Source: Acidobacteriaceae bacterium (lineage in GTDB: Bacteria > Acidobacteriota > Terriglobia > Terriglobales > Acidobacteriaceae). From it: a DNA stretch of 64,000 nt. Position numbers and translations under genes: made by a program. The stretch spans positions 1 to 64,000 of the forward strand of contig PLGG01000021.1 of assembly GCA_003138515.1 (NCBI GenBank), given 5' to 3'. The notes under the pieces were generated by a model. The model saw only the letters and a program-made list of their open reading frames with translations. It was not told the DNA's origin and ran no database searches. This document shows positions 1-6,324 of this stretch, piece by piece; the first letter of the stretch is position 1; the number at the start of each line of letters is the position of its first letter.

Positions 1-289
1 GTCCGATTCGATTGGATTCGCTCACGGCGCTTAAGAACGGACAAGATGCGACGAGAACTAGTCCGATGATCTCGCGCAAAACGACACGGACCGAGCCGTT
101 CACGCCAGCCTACTGAATGACGTCCGCTCACAGCCCATAGGCGAAACCGTGGAAGACGGCAGCTTATTTAATTAAGCTGCAAGTGCCAGATTATCGTTGG
201 CAACTTTAGTTTTGCAGGCGATTACGGGTGCCCACACCCCGACATGCCTCCCATGCCGCAATCGATCCCGTCGAAACCGTGACGCCCCC
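1..289 (-). ncRNA. ssrA: tmRNA (transfer-messenger RNA), 3' end cut by window edge
   Basis: On the minus strand the 5' end reads GGGGGCGTCACGGTTTCGACGGG (289 down to 267), the usual tmRNA 5' acceptor half. About 90 nt further on, a short tag frame opens at 201 and stops at 172: Ala-Asn-Asp-Asn-Leu-Ala-Leu-Ala-Ala then TAA, matching the usual (A)ANDN...ALAA degradation tag. tmRNA rescues stalled ribosomes and adds this tag, which directs products to ClpXP; clpX and clpP lie at 19.3-21.2 kb. The 3' part (T arm, CCA end) lies beyond position 1, so the gene is partial here. The exact 5' nucleotide is inferred. Confidence 0.93.
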
Positions 290-386
290 TTGAAGCGGAA
301 GCGAACCGGAAGCAACCGGCTCGTGCTGCATCTCTTATTTTACGCCGATTTGAACATTCACGACGCCGGGGAACGACGCGACGAGC

Positions 387-839
387 TTATTGCTTGTCGA
401 GGTCGATGGATTCGTAGTCGTGGCGGGCGATGCCGGCGCGAATCTGCGCGGGTGTCCAGCCGGCCTTGGTTTTGTAGTAGGCGTAAAAGCCTTCCTGGGC
501 GCAGGTGGAGCACTCGGTGCTGTGGGTGGTTTCATAGCAACTGTGCAGGCTGGTGTGGCCGAGCGCGCGATCGCAGCGGCAGTTGCACGGGAGCTGGTAG
601 ATCACACTGCTGACCTGGACCGCCAACTGGTACGCGCGCACCTGCCAGTGGTATTGGAAGTTGGTTCCCGTCAACTGGGCGCCGTGGAGAATGGCCGGCA
701 GGGCATGAATATTGAGCGGCGCCGAAGAATGGTAGGCAGGAATATCGTCGGCCGGATTCGACCACTGCGCGTAGCTGGCGGCGGTAAGAGCGAAGACCGC
801 AAGGGTCCAGAGCCAGCGGCTTTTGAAGAAGTGCTTCAT
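387..839 (-). CDS. PCYCGC-motif secreted protein
   Basis: 150 aa. The N-terminus is a signal peptide (KSR followed by a hydrophobic stretch, cleavage near SYAQ). The body carries PCNCRCD at about residue 82, then HTSLHSCY and ECSTCAQEG, the spaced Cys/His pattern of the PCYCGC family (Pfam PF13798), whose function is unknown. The Cys-rich part may bind metal or form disulfides outside the cytoplasm; this is inference. The ATG is preceded by GAGG at a normal distance, with a TAATAT-like -10 further upstream. It lies between tmRNA and the IS1595 element, whose left end is 100 bp upstream of this start. Confidence 0.8.
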   Translation of the reverse strand: MKHFFKSRWLWTLAVFALTAASYAQWSNPADDIPAYHSSAPLNIHALPAILHGAQLTGTNFQYHWQVRAYQLAVQVSSVIYQLPCNCRCDRALGHTSLHSCYETTHSTECSTCAQEGFYAYYKTKAGWTPAQIRAGIARHDYESIDLDKQ

Positions 840-939
840 GGGGTGCCTCAGTTCTTGCTTTTATATTACGGCAAACCGGAAATCTCAAAGATCGGGGCCC
901 ACGGGCGCAAAACCGGTAACAAGCCTGCAGTCCGGTTTA

Positions 940-968
940 CCTTTGAGGAAGATTATGCACTTGACACA
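940..968 (+). repeat. Left end of IS1595 element: 8-bp target duplication plus inverted repeat
   Basis: CCTTTGAG (940-947) is followed by the 21-bp inverted repeat GAAGATTATGCACTTGACACA (948-968; split as GAAGATTATGCA and CTTGACACA). The exact reverse complement lies at 3552-3572 and the same octamer at 3573-3580. An 8-bp target duplication is typical of IS1595. Confidence 0.93.
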
Positions 969-1009
969 GAACAGGAATTCTGAGACACTTGGTTTGTCGA
1001 GGGATTCCG

Positions 1010-1975
1010 ATGAACCTGATAGACGTAACCCGCCAGTTCAAAACCGACGATGATTGCCTAGCTTACCTTGAGTCGATGCGCTGGCCCGATGGCATCCGTT
1101 GCCCTGTATGCGGCTGTGACCGCATCAGCACGATCACCCGCAAAGCCGGAACCGTGACACGGGGCAAGAGCAAAGGCGAACCCCGGAAGAATCGCCGCAC
1201 GCGGATTTACCAGTGCCTTGAAGAGACTTGCAAGCAGCAATTCTCGGCCACGGCTGGCACGATCTTCAATGATTCTCATCTCCCCCTGACAACATGGTTC
1301 ATGGCGCTGGCGCTAATCGTGGATGCCAAGAAAAGCATCTCAGCGAAACAGCTACAGCAGCATCTCGGCATCGGCTCCTATCGCACCGCGTGGTACATGG
1401 CTCACCGTATCCGCAAGGCGATGGTGAACGAAGGCTCTGCCGAATTGACTGGCATTGTCGAGATGGACGAGACGTATCTCGGCGGCAAGATTCACAATCG
1501 GCACTGGCGGCGTCCAGAATTCAACACGAAGCAGGTAATCGTCGGCATCAAGGAACGCGGCGGACGAGTCCGCTTCTTTCATGCCCCAGACGCGAAGATA
1601 GAGACGCTGGCGAAGTACCTCAAAGAACATGTCAGCGCCGATGTGGATTACATCATGACCGATGAATTGCCCGCCTACCCAAAGGCTCTCAGGCTCTCAG
1701 GGCACGATGTTGAGAAGCATCGGACGGTCAATCACAGCCGCGAAATCTGGGTCGATGGCAACACTACGACGAACGGAATCGAATCCGCTTTCTCACTCTT
1801 CAAACGTGGAGTGATAGGGAGCTTCCACAAGATTTCGATAAAGCATCTCCATCGCTACCTAAGCGAGTTCGAGACGCGATTCAATGCGCGGAAAGCGGAC
1901 GACAGATTCAATCCCACACTCAGGGCAATGCTCGGCGTCGAGCCTATGCCTTACGCGGAGCTGGTGGCTGATTAG
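1010..1975 (+). CDS. IS1595-family (ISXO2-like DDE) transposase
   Basis: 321 aa from the ATG at 1010, which has GAGGG seven bases upstream; an in-frame ATG at 989 lacks such a site. The N-terminus holds a zinc-ribbon-like CPVCGC motif (about residues 31-36) and a second Cys pair (CLEETC), usual for IS1595. The catalytic ISXO2-like domain begins near residue 150 with EMDETYLGGK (first Asp), continues with MTDELPAY (second Asp) and ends with NGIESAFSLFKRG (the acidic residue of the DDE/DDN triad region). The frame is intact. It catalyses transposition of the element at 948-3572. Confidence 0.93.
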   Translation: MNLIDVTRQFKTDDDCLAYLESMRWPDGIRCPVCGCDRISTITRKAGTVTRGKSKGEPRKNRRTRIYQCLEETCKQQFSATAGTIFNDSHLPLTTWFMALALIVDAKKSISAKQLQQHLGIGSYRTAWYMAHRIRKAMVNEGSAELTGIVEMDETYLGGKIHNRHWRRPEFNTKQVIVGIKERGGRVRFFHAPDAKIETLAKYLKEHVSADVDYIMTDELPAYPKALRLSGHDVEKHRTVNHSREIWVDGNTTTNGIESAFSLFKRGVIGSFHKISIKHLHRYLSEFETRFNARKADDRFNPTLRAMLGVEPMPYAELVAD

Positions 1976-2083
1976 GCGGGATTATCTTTCCCGCCTTCCC
2001 GGTCGTCTCTATCGACTTCGCGGGTTGCGGAGGGGTCTGCATCAGCTTCCCTAGCAGCGCATCGAATTTGTCTTTGTCTACTT

Positions 2084-2428
2084 TCATTTCTTAGCCGGGG
2101 CCTTTTGTGCCTTCATTTGATCCTTGATGTTTTCCATATCAATCGCGCCAGATGTTCTCAGTGCCCCGTAACGGGCTACATAATTCTCTACGCCAATGCC
2201 AAGCAATTTCATCGTGTTTGAGGCTTGCTCAGGCGTTAGAAATACCTTCACCTTGGGGATGGCAGTCACTTCCGAACTGGTTGACTCCCCGATTTCCCCG
2301 AAGAGTAGATAAATATCGAATCCACTCATTCCGAACCCGATGATGTTTGCATAGACAGAAGTGGTGTCCTGTACCCTCCACTTCACGACTTGCCCGCTCG
2401 GCAGCTTGGGTAGAGATTTTTCTTTCAT
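2084..2428 (-). CDS. DUF3467-like protein, IS cargo
   Basis: 114 aa. A VYANIIGFG segment near residue 25, a hydrophobic FDIYLLFGEIGE stretch and a later VKVFLTPEQA...LLGIGVENYVARYG helix match the pattern of DUF3467 proteins (PF11950), a small family of unknown function. Its ATG overlaps the stop of the upstream antitoxin gene by one base (TAATG at 2428), so the two are probably translationally coupled. It is the third gene of a toxin-antitoxin-DUF3467 operon inside the IS. Whether it takes part in the toxin system or is separate cargo cannot be told from sequence. Confidence 0.7.
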   Translation of the reverse strand: MKEKSLPKLPSGQVVKWRVQDTTSVYANIIGFGMSGFDIYLLFGEIGESTSSEVTAIPKVKVFLTPEQASNTMKLLGIGVENYVARYGALRTSGAIDMENIKDQMKAQKAPAKK

Positions 2429-2964
2429 TATGCAACAGCCTCCCTTTGTGGTTCATCGACACGCATGACGATGATCTTTGGTGGTGGTGGTGTGCGTGGC
2501 GTGGTAATGATGTCATCGACTTCGACTTTGGGCGTCAGTCTATTTACCTCGAAGTAGGTGAATTCGGTTTCATACTGTCCGACTGTTTCTTCGTCTTCAA
2601 AACTCGGCACAGCCAAAGCAATAGGGCTGATTCCCTCGTCAAGATTAGGGGTGCCGCTCAGCCAATCAATAAATTGGCTGAAGGGAACAAAACGAACGAC
2701 CAGGGCCACGTCGAGCGCATCAGCAATCCTCTTTAACGAAGAAACGGTGTGCTTGCCGTAATCTGGATTTTCCAGTCGAGAAAGATTATTCGGCCCCATA
2801 CCGGCTTCGGTTGCAAGTCTCGACTGCGTCCACCCACGTTTGTCGCGGGTTGCAACGATTTGGGTTGCGATGCTTTCGGCAATGTTGTTTGCGAGAAGTT
2901 TAGTTCTTGACTCCCGTCCCCTGCGCAACCTCGCCACCAAATCTTTTTTCGAAATCAAACCCAT
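2428..2964 (-). CDS. HigA-like XRE-family antitoxin with C-terminal extension
   Basis: 178 aa. A Cro/C1-type helix-turn-helix occupies about residues 35-95 (RGWTQSRLATEAGM then NNLSRLE and LKRIADALDVALVVRF), typical of HigA antitoxins. The C-terminal 80 residues are acidic and then Pro-rich (TTPRTPPPPK), longer than minimal HigA. The start codon lies inside the 3' end of the toxin gene (65-bp overlap) and has GGGAGG upstream. Toxin-before-antitoxin order is that of higBA. It should neutralise the product of 2900-3331 and may repress the operon through the palindrome at 3373-3390; that role is inferred. Confidence 0.8.
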   Translation of the reverse strand: MGLISKKDLVARLRRGRESRTKLLANNIAESIATQIVATRDKRGWTQSRLATEAGMGPNNLSRLENPDYGKHTVSSLKRIADALDVALVVRFVPFSQFIDWLSGTPNLDEGISPIALAVPSFEDEETVGQYETEFTYFEVNRLTPKVEVDDIITTPRTPPPPKIIVMRVDEPQREAVA

Positions 2965-3331
2965 GAGTTGCTCCCTCCCCTCGCTTTAGCCTCTTTGACC
3001 TTAGCCGAGCCTTCTCGATCCCTTTTCTGTCTCTCGTGGTTTTCTTTAATTCACCATTCAAAAAGACGAACGCTGCCCGCTGTTCGTGAAATTCTCCATA
3101 GACTCTCAGTGCGCCATGATCCGTTCCCTTGCGGATTTCACCGATATCACCAAGATTCTTAAATCGCGGCTCGACCCAAAGAGTTCTTTTGTAGTTGGCG
3201 AGATAGTTGGCGATGTCACGGATGGACTCTCTGTCATCCTGAACAATTTCATCCCAATACCAATCCTCGACGGGTCGATTCAGGGCGGGCGTCTCAAACC
3301 CCTCGAACGTCCAGAGCGGCGGCTTGTCCAT
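2900..3331 (-). CDS. HigB/RelE-superfamily toxin-like protein, IS cargo
   Basis: 143 aa. The middle part has the pattern of phage-derived Gp49/HigB-like toxins (DUF891): WVEPRFKNLGDIGEIRKG, then ALRVYGEFHEQRAAFVFLNGELKKT and basic helices (KARLRSKRLKRGE). RelE-fold toxins of this group cleave mRNA on the ribosome. An N-terminal stretch of about 50 residues precedes the domain. It is first in the minus-strand operon and followed at once by the HigA-like gene, which supports a toxin role. The ATG at 3331 has only a weak GAGA ribosome site. Confidence 0.72.
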   Translation of the reverse strand: MDKPPLWTFEGFETPALNRPVEDWYWDEIVQDDRESIRDIANYLANYKRTLWVEPRFKNLGDIGEIRKGTDHGALRVYGEFHEQRAAFVFLNGELKKTTRDRKGIEKARLRSKRLKRGEGATHGFDFEKRFGGEVAQGTGVKN

Positions 3332-3354
3332 ATTATCTCAAAAAAGAGAATCTG

Positions 3355-3390
3355 TGGTATGCTTTGCCTCAGCTTCTCAATTTTGAGAAG
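3355..3390. promoter_or_regulatory. Probable promoter/operator between higB-like toxin and tRNA-like gene
   Basis: TGGTATGCT (3355-3363, plus strand) fits an extended -10 (TGnTATNNT) pointing at the tRNA-like gene, and CTTCTCAA-TT-TTGAGAAG (3373-3390) is an 8-bp-arm palindrome suited to an HTH dimer. The palindrome lies between the divergent toxin operon and the tRNA-like gene, so HigA might control both. No strong -35 is visible on either strand. Confidence 0.45.
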
Positions 3391-3402
3391 TCCGAAAGTA
3401 AT

Positions 3403-3494
3403 AAGGAAGGCGAGGAGCCGGTGCTTCTAGCGGTCTTATAAACCGCGAACGTCCTGCTAGGGATTGGGGTTCAACTCCCCCGCCTTCCTTGCCA
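3403..3494 (+). tRNA. tRNA-like gene with 8/4 acceptor/T-stem and long variable arm (allo-tRNA type), anticodon UAU
   Basis: The folded parts are: acceptor GGAAGGCG (3405-3412) with CGCCTTCC (3481-3488), 8 bp; D arm GGAGC/GCTTC (3414-3418, 3423-3427) with loop CGGT; anticodon stem GCGGT/ACCGC (3430-3434, 3442-3446) with loop CTTATAA, giving anticodon TAT at 3437-3439; a 19-nt variable arm (3447-3465) with a GTCC/GGAT stem; T stem GGGG/CCCC with loop TTCAACT (3466-3480). A 7/5 fold leaves a T-C mismatch, so 8/4 fits better. AA/TT flanks extend the acceptor to 10 bp, followed by GCCA. Long-arm 8/4 tRNAs (allo-tRNAs) are known from Acidobacteria. UAU would read AUA, but identity cannot be read from the anticodon alone. 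Confidence 0.75.
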
Positions 3495-3551
3495 ATCACT
3501 CTAGTTCATTAGCCCTGTCACGGCAATACTATCTTCGATCCATCTTTAATA

Positions 3552-3580
3552 TGTGTCAAGTGCATAATCTTCCCTTTGAG
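3552..3580 (-). repeat. Right end of IS1595 element: inverted repeat plus target duplication
   Basis: 3552-3572 is the exact reverse complement of the left 21-bp end, and 3573-3580 is CCTTTGAG, identical to 940-947. Confidence 0.93.
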
Positions 3581-3611
3581 TTATCCCCTACCCTCCCCCC
3601 CACCCCTTTTG

Positions 3612-3685
3612 GGGCTAAGTGATTTGGTTTCAGCGACTTGTACCTCCGATCACTCGCCTCAACCCGTTGATTCCAAAGGGGTTAA
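3612..3685 (+). repeat. Dispersed intergenic repeat, copy 1
   Basis: The block beginning GGGCTAAGTGATTTGG and containing GACTTGTACC and CCGATCA recurs in diverged form at 56958-57032 (AGGCTAAGCGGTTTG..., CACTTGTACC, CCGATCA). Both copies are preceded by a C-rich run and followed by short AAAGG-type words and a TTCGG hairpin. The family is not recognised. Confidence 0.6.
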
Positions 3686-3731
3686 AATCTAACGTCTTCC
3701 ATCCAAAGGAGTTAGGGCAGTCTTCGGCTGC

Positions 3732-3780
3732 CAGGAATCAGGGGTCAGGGAACAGGGAACAGGGAACAGAGAACAGAAAA
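3732..3780 (+). repeat. Heptanucleotide degenerate tandem array (7 units)
   Basis: Seven consecutive 7-nt units, CAGGAAT, CAGGGGT, three CAGGGAA, CAGAGAA and CAGAAAA. The period is exact and only some positions vary. This is one of many such arrays in the window. Confidence 0.85.
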
Positions 3781-4583
3781 GTAGAAATCCTTCGACTTCC
3801 CTCAGGACCGGCATCGAGCTGAGAACAGGGAGCCGGCGAGGGAGATCTAGTTGGCCAATCATGCAGTGATTGTGCGCCAATGGGGGAAATTATCGGCAAA
3901 CTTCGCAGAGATCAGAGATCAGGGGTCAGCGATCGGAAAAAGAACGAGTTACGGTGGGGCGGGCCGTTGGAATTGGAAGGCTGGGGGCTTGACATCTGAA
4001 AGCAGGGACTGAGGGAGCGAGGGAGCGAAGGGAGCAAGGGAACAAGGGGTGAGGAGGGGATCTGTGCCCGCAAAAAAAAGGCGGCACGAACGGTATTGCT
4101 GTTCGTGCCGGGAGGCCAGTGACGCAAACTACTTCCGGCCTTGGAGGGATGAATCGAGTACCTCCGCAACCGGAATAAATACACGATAGCATAGATCGGG
4201 GTAATTGCAAATACAAAATTCAAAATTTATTTTGCAGTAACTTGGTAAACCCAATTTGCGGATGCGCATCTAACGGCGGGACGAAAAAGGGGGATTCGAC
4301 GGGGATTTGGAGGGGTCAGAGATCGAGTTCCGACCGGCGAGAGTCCGGCTCAAATAAAGAGAATGCCTTTAGAATAAGGTGCTTCCGTTTACGCAAGGCG
4401 CTGATTGCCCGGTAACCTGCGAAGGCAAGATTGGGCGCTCTTCCCTTCTCCCTGGCCCGACTTTACCAGACATCGCGGCTCACATGCATTGCGATCGATG
4501 CAATTGCGTCCCACAAAATGGGAAGAATCGATAAAAATCCAGAATTCCGGAGCGGATTTCGGAGAATCTCGCAAACAGCTTGG

Positions 4584-4769
4584 TCAGGACTCCAGGTCGT
4601 CTTCAACGAAGAAGGGGAGAGTTGTCATGACCTTCGCGGCTGTGCCCTGGTCCCCCGGCTTCCGCATCCAGCGAAACGTGAGGACACCGTTTTCTGTCGC
4701 CACGGAAAAGATGTCGTTGAACGTGCGGAAAGTCGCGCCGTCATATTTGTAAAGCGTGATGCTTTTCAT
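4584..4769 (-). CDS. Small hypothetical protein
   Basis: 61 aa, from the ATG at 4769 with AGAGG eight bases upstream. The sequence begins MKSITLYKYDGATF, has a short beta-rich pattern with VLTFRWMRKPGD, and ends with acidic VEDDLES. There is no signal peptide or membrane segment. It follows the pterin dehydratase gene on the same strand after 73 bp and could be co-transcribed. Family not recognised. Its coding nature rests on the ribosome site and protein-like composition. Confidence 0.5.
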   Translation of the reverse strand: MKSITLYKYDGATFRTFNDIFSVATENGVLTFRWMRKPGDQGTAAKVMTTLPFFVEDDLES

Positions 4770-4842
4770 CGTTTGACCTCTGAGCTGGATTATAGGCCGG
4801 ATTGCGGGCGATTCCGGAGCGCCCTGCATGGCTGGGTCGGTG

Positions 4843-5124
4843 CTACGGAGCCAAGCTCTGAACCTGGACGGCCAGATCGAAGTCCTTCTCCGTGAGGCCG
4901 CCGGCATCGTGGGAGATGAGGGCGAGGCGAACGCGGTTGTAGCGGATGTCGATGTCGGGGTGGTGGCCAGCCTGTTCGGCAAGTTCGCCGACACGGTTCA
5001 CGAATTGGAGGGCGGCGACGAAGTCTTTGAATTGGAAGGTGCGGACGAGCTCGCCGGATTCAATTTGCCAGCCGGGCAGTTGGGACAAGCGGGATTTTGC
5101 GACGTCAGGGGAAAGGACGGGCAT
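4843..5124 (-). CDS. phhB: Pterin-4a-carbinolamine dehydratase
   Basis: 93 aa, normal for the family. It dehydrates 4a-hydroxytetrahydropterin to quinonoid dihydropterin, recycling the cofactor of aromatic amino acid hydroxylases. The signature is plain: LPGWQIESGELVRTFQFKDF, then AEQAGHHPDIDIRYNRVRLAL with the catalytic His-His-Pro, and a terminal GGLTEKDFDLA helix. No hydroxylase gene is nearby; such proteins are also found without one and may act in other pterin recycling, for example with molybdopterin. Confidence 0.92.
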   Translation of the reverse strand: MPVLSPDVAKSRLSQLPGWQIESGELVRTFQFKDFVAALQFVNRVGELAEQAGHHPDIDIRYNRVRLALISHDAGGLTEKDFDLAVQVQSLAP

Positions 5125-5144
5125 GGGTTCGGCTCCTAAAGACA

Positions 5145-5179
5145 GTGGTTAGTGGTTAGGGATTCGTGGTTAGTGTTCA
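5145..5179 (+). repeat. Heptanucleotide tandem array (5 units)
   Basis: GTGGTTA, GTGGTTA, GGGATTC, GTGGTTA and GTGTTCA in strict 7-nt phase. The array fills the spacer between the pterin dehydratase gene and the secreted repeat protein and reaches the latter's stop codon. Confidence 0.85.
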
Positions 5180-6184
5180 ATCGCGCGACGCAGCTGGAAC
5201 CTGGAAGTCCACGCCGGCGAAGGTGTTGAAGCGCCTGGTTGCGGCCAGGTCGATTTGATCCAAGGGAATCTGTTCGAAGTGCTCGGAATCAAGGTCGGTG
5301 AGGCCCTTTGCGGTCATCAGGTAGTTCCGCACCTCGATTGGAGCGCGGCCACTCTTGAAAATTACGGTAAGAAGCTGAGCTGGCACGGCCGGCGCAGGCA
5401 CGGCCGGCGCTGCATAGCCTTGGTTCGGATATGGCGGGTAAAGCGGAGCCGGGCCATTCTGGTCAGACTCGTAGCTGCGGGGTTCGTAGCTACCGGGGGC
5501 CTGGTCGGGCTCGTAGCTGCCAGGCTCGTAGCTGCCGGGCTCGTAACTACCGGGCTGAGAGCTATCGGACTCGTAGCTGCCGGGCGCAGAGTTATCGGAA
5601 TCTCCCCAGTCGTAGAGGCCGAGATTGTAGAAATTGGGATCGAACAAATACGGATATCCGGGCCAGGTTGGATAGGTGGTGACATACCAGCCTTGGAACT
5701 GCCGACGGCGCGCGTCGAATCGGTCACGATCCCGATCTTGATCCCGGTCCCGGCCGCGAGACAGGCCGGCGCTCCTCGGATCATATGGAGAACCGCCTGG
5801 CGAAGTACGGCCCGCCACAAATCGATTTCCGTCGTAGCGATTTCCGTCGTAGCGATTTCCATTGTAGCGATTTCCGTTGTAGGGAGTTCTCAGGTTCGAG
5901 CTTCCGCCGTATGGAATTCTCAGGCCCGAACGATTCGGTGGACCGATCGCTCGAAATCCCGCGCCAGGCGAGCGGCCGTACGAATTGGGGTACCGGGTTG
6001 GCTGCGCAGGCCGCGCGAAGCCAGGCGATCCAGAAAAAACGGGGCGCGAGAAAGAGGGATGCGTGGAAAAGCCGGCGTGCCCAGCGAACCCTCGATTGCC
6101 GAAGGATCCGGCGTGCGTGCCGCCATGTTGCGCAAAGGCCGGCAGGGCAAGCGCGACGAGAGCGATTGCGGCCCGGAGGATCAT
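5177..6184 (-). CDS. Secreted Gly/Tyr/Pro-rich repeat protein
   Basis: 335 aa. The signal peptide ends near LPAFAQ. Residues 20-100 are rich in Gly, Phe, His and Ser; then come pentapeptide repeats NRYNG, NRYDG, NRYDG, NRF, and later several PGSYEP units between about residues 205 and 245. The last 65 residues form a distinct domain (VIFKSGRAPIEVRNYLMTAKGL, then QIPLDQIDLAATRRFN) that looks beta-rich and is found on some acidobacterial secreted proteins; its function is unknown. The 15- and 18-bp coding repeats should be prone to copy-number change. Likely an extracellular or envelope protein. Confidence 0.72.
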   Translation of the reverse strand: MILRAAIALVALALPAFAQHGGTHAGSFGNRGFAGHAGFSTHPSFSRPVFSGSPGFARPAQPTRYPNSYGRSPGAGFRAIGPPNRSGLRIPYGGSSNLRTPYNGNRYNGNRYDGNRYDGNRFVAGRTSPGGSPYDPRSAGLSRGRDRDQDRDRDRFDARRRQFQGWYVTTYPTWPGYPYLFDPNFYNLGLYDWGDSDNSAPGSYESDSSQPGSYEPGSYEPGSYEPDQAPGSYEPRSYESDQNGPAPLYPPYPNQGYAAPAVPAPAVPAQLLTVIFKSGRAPIEVRNYLMTAKGLTDLDSEHFEQIPLDQIDLAATRRFNTFAGVDFQVPAASRD

Positions 6185-6324
6185 GGCAGTATTCTACGCC
6201 CGATCGAGAATTCAGTGTTTAGTGGATAGTTCTTCGCGCTCGACGGAGATTCATGCTTTCCCAGGTCCCCAAGTGCAAGGGACCTGGGGCACCCAAATCC
6301 TGGATAGGTTGAGAGTAGGGAGCG

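Larger units (their letters stand above)
948..3572 (+). mobile_element. Complete IS1595-family insertion sequence with toxin-antitoxin and tRNA-like cargo (2625 bp)
   Basis: The element is bounded by perfect 21-bp inverted repeats (948-968 and 3552-3572) and flanked by the 8-bp direct repeat CCTTTGAG (940-947, 3573-3580). Inside are the transposase (1010-1975, plus strand), then on the minus strand a DUF3467 gene, a HigA-like antitoxin and a HigB-like toxin, and on the plus strand a tRNA-like gene (3403-3494). Simple IS1595 members are about 1 kb; here some 1.5 kb is passenger DNA. Perfect ends, an exact duplication and an intact transposase suggest recent insertion. It sits between the tmRNA/PCYCGC genes and a repeat-rich spacer and breaks no recognisable gene. 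Confidence 0.93.
3581..4583. other. 1-kb repeat-rich spacer without a supported gene
   Basis: This stretch holds a C-rich tract, one copy of a dispersed repeat (3612-3685), 7-nt arrays (3732-3780; 3906-3933, units like CAGAGAT), an 8-nt array (4012-4051, units like AGGGAGCG) and two stem-loops: CGGCACGAAC/GTTCGTGCCG (4082-4110), and TTCCGG...CCGGAA with inner GGAGG/CCTCC (4133-4175). Open frames here follow the repeats and look non-coding. Confidence 0.7.

Noticed and set aside
3732-3780. Possible CRISPR or phage-type repeat array
   Set aside because: Units are 7 nt, contiguous and degenerate with no spacers; no cas genes in the window.
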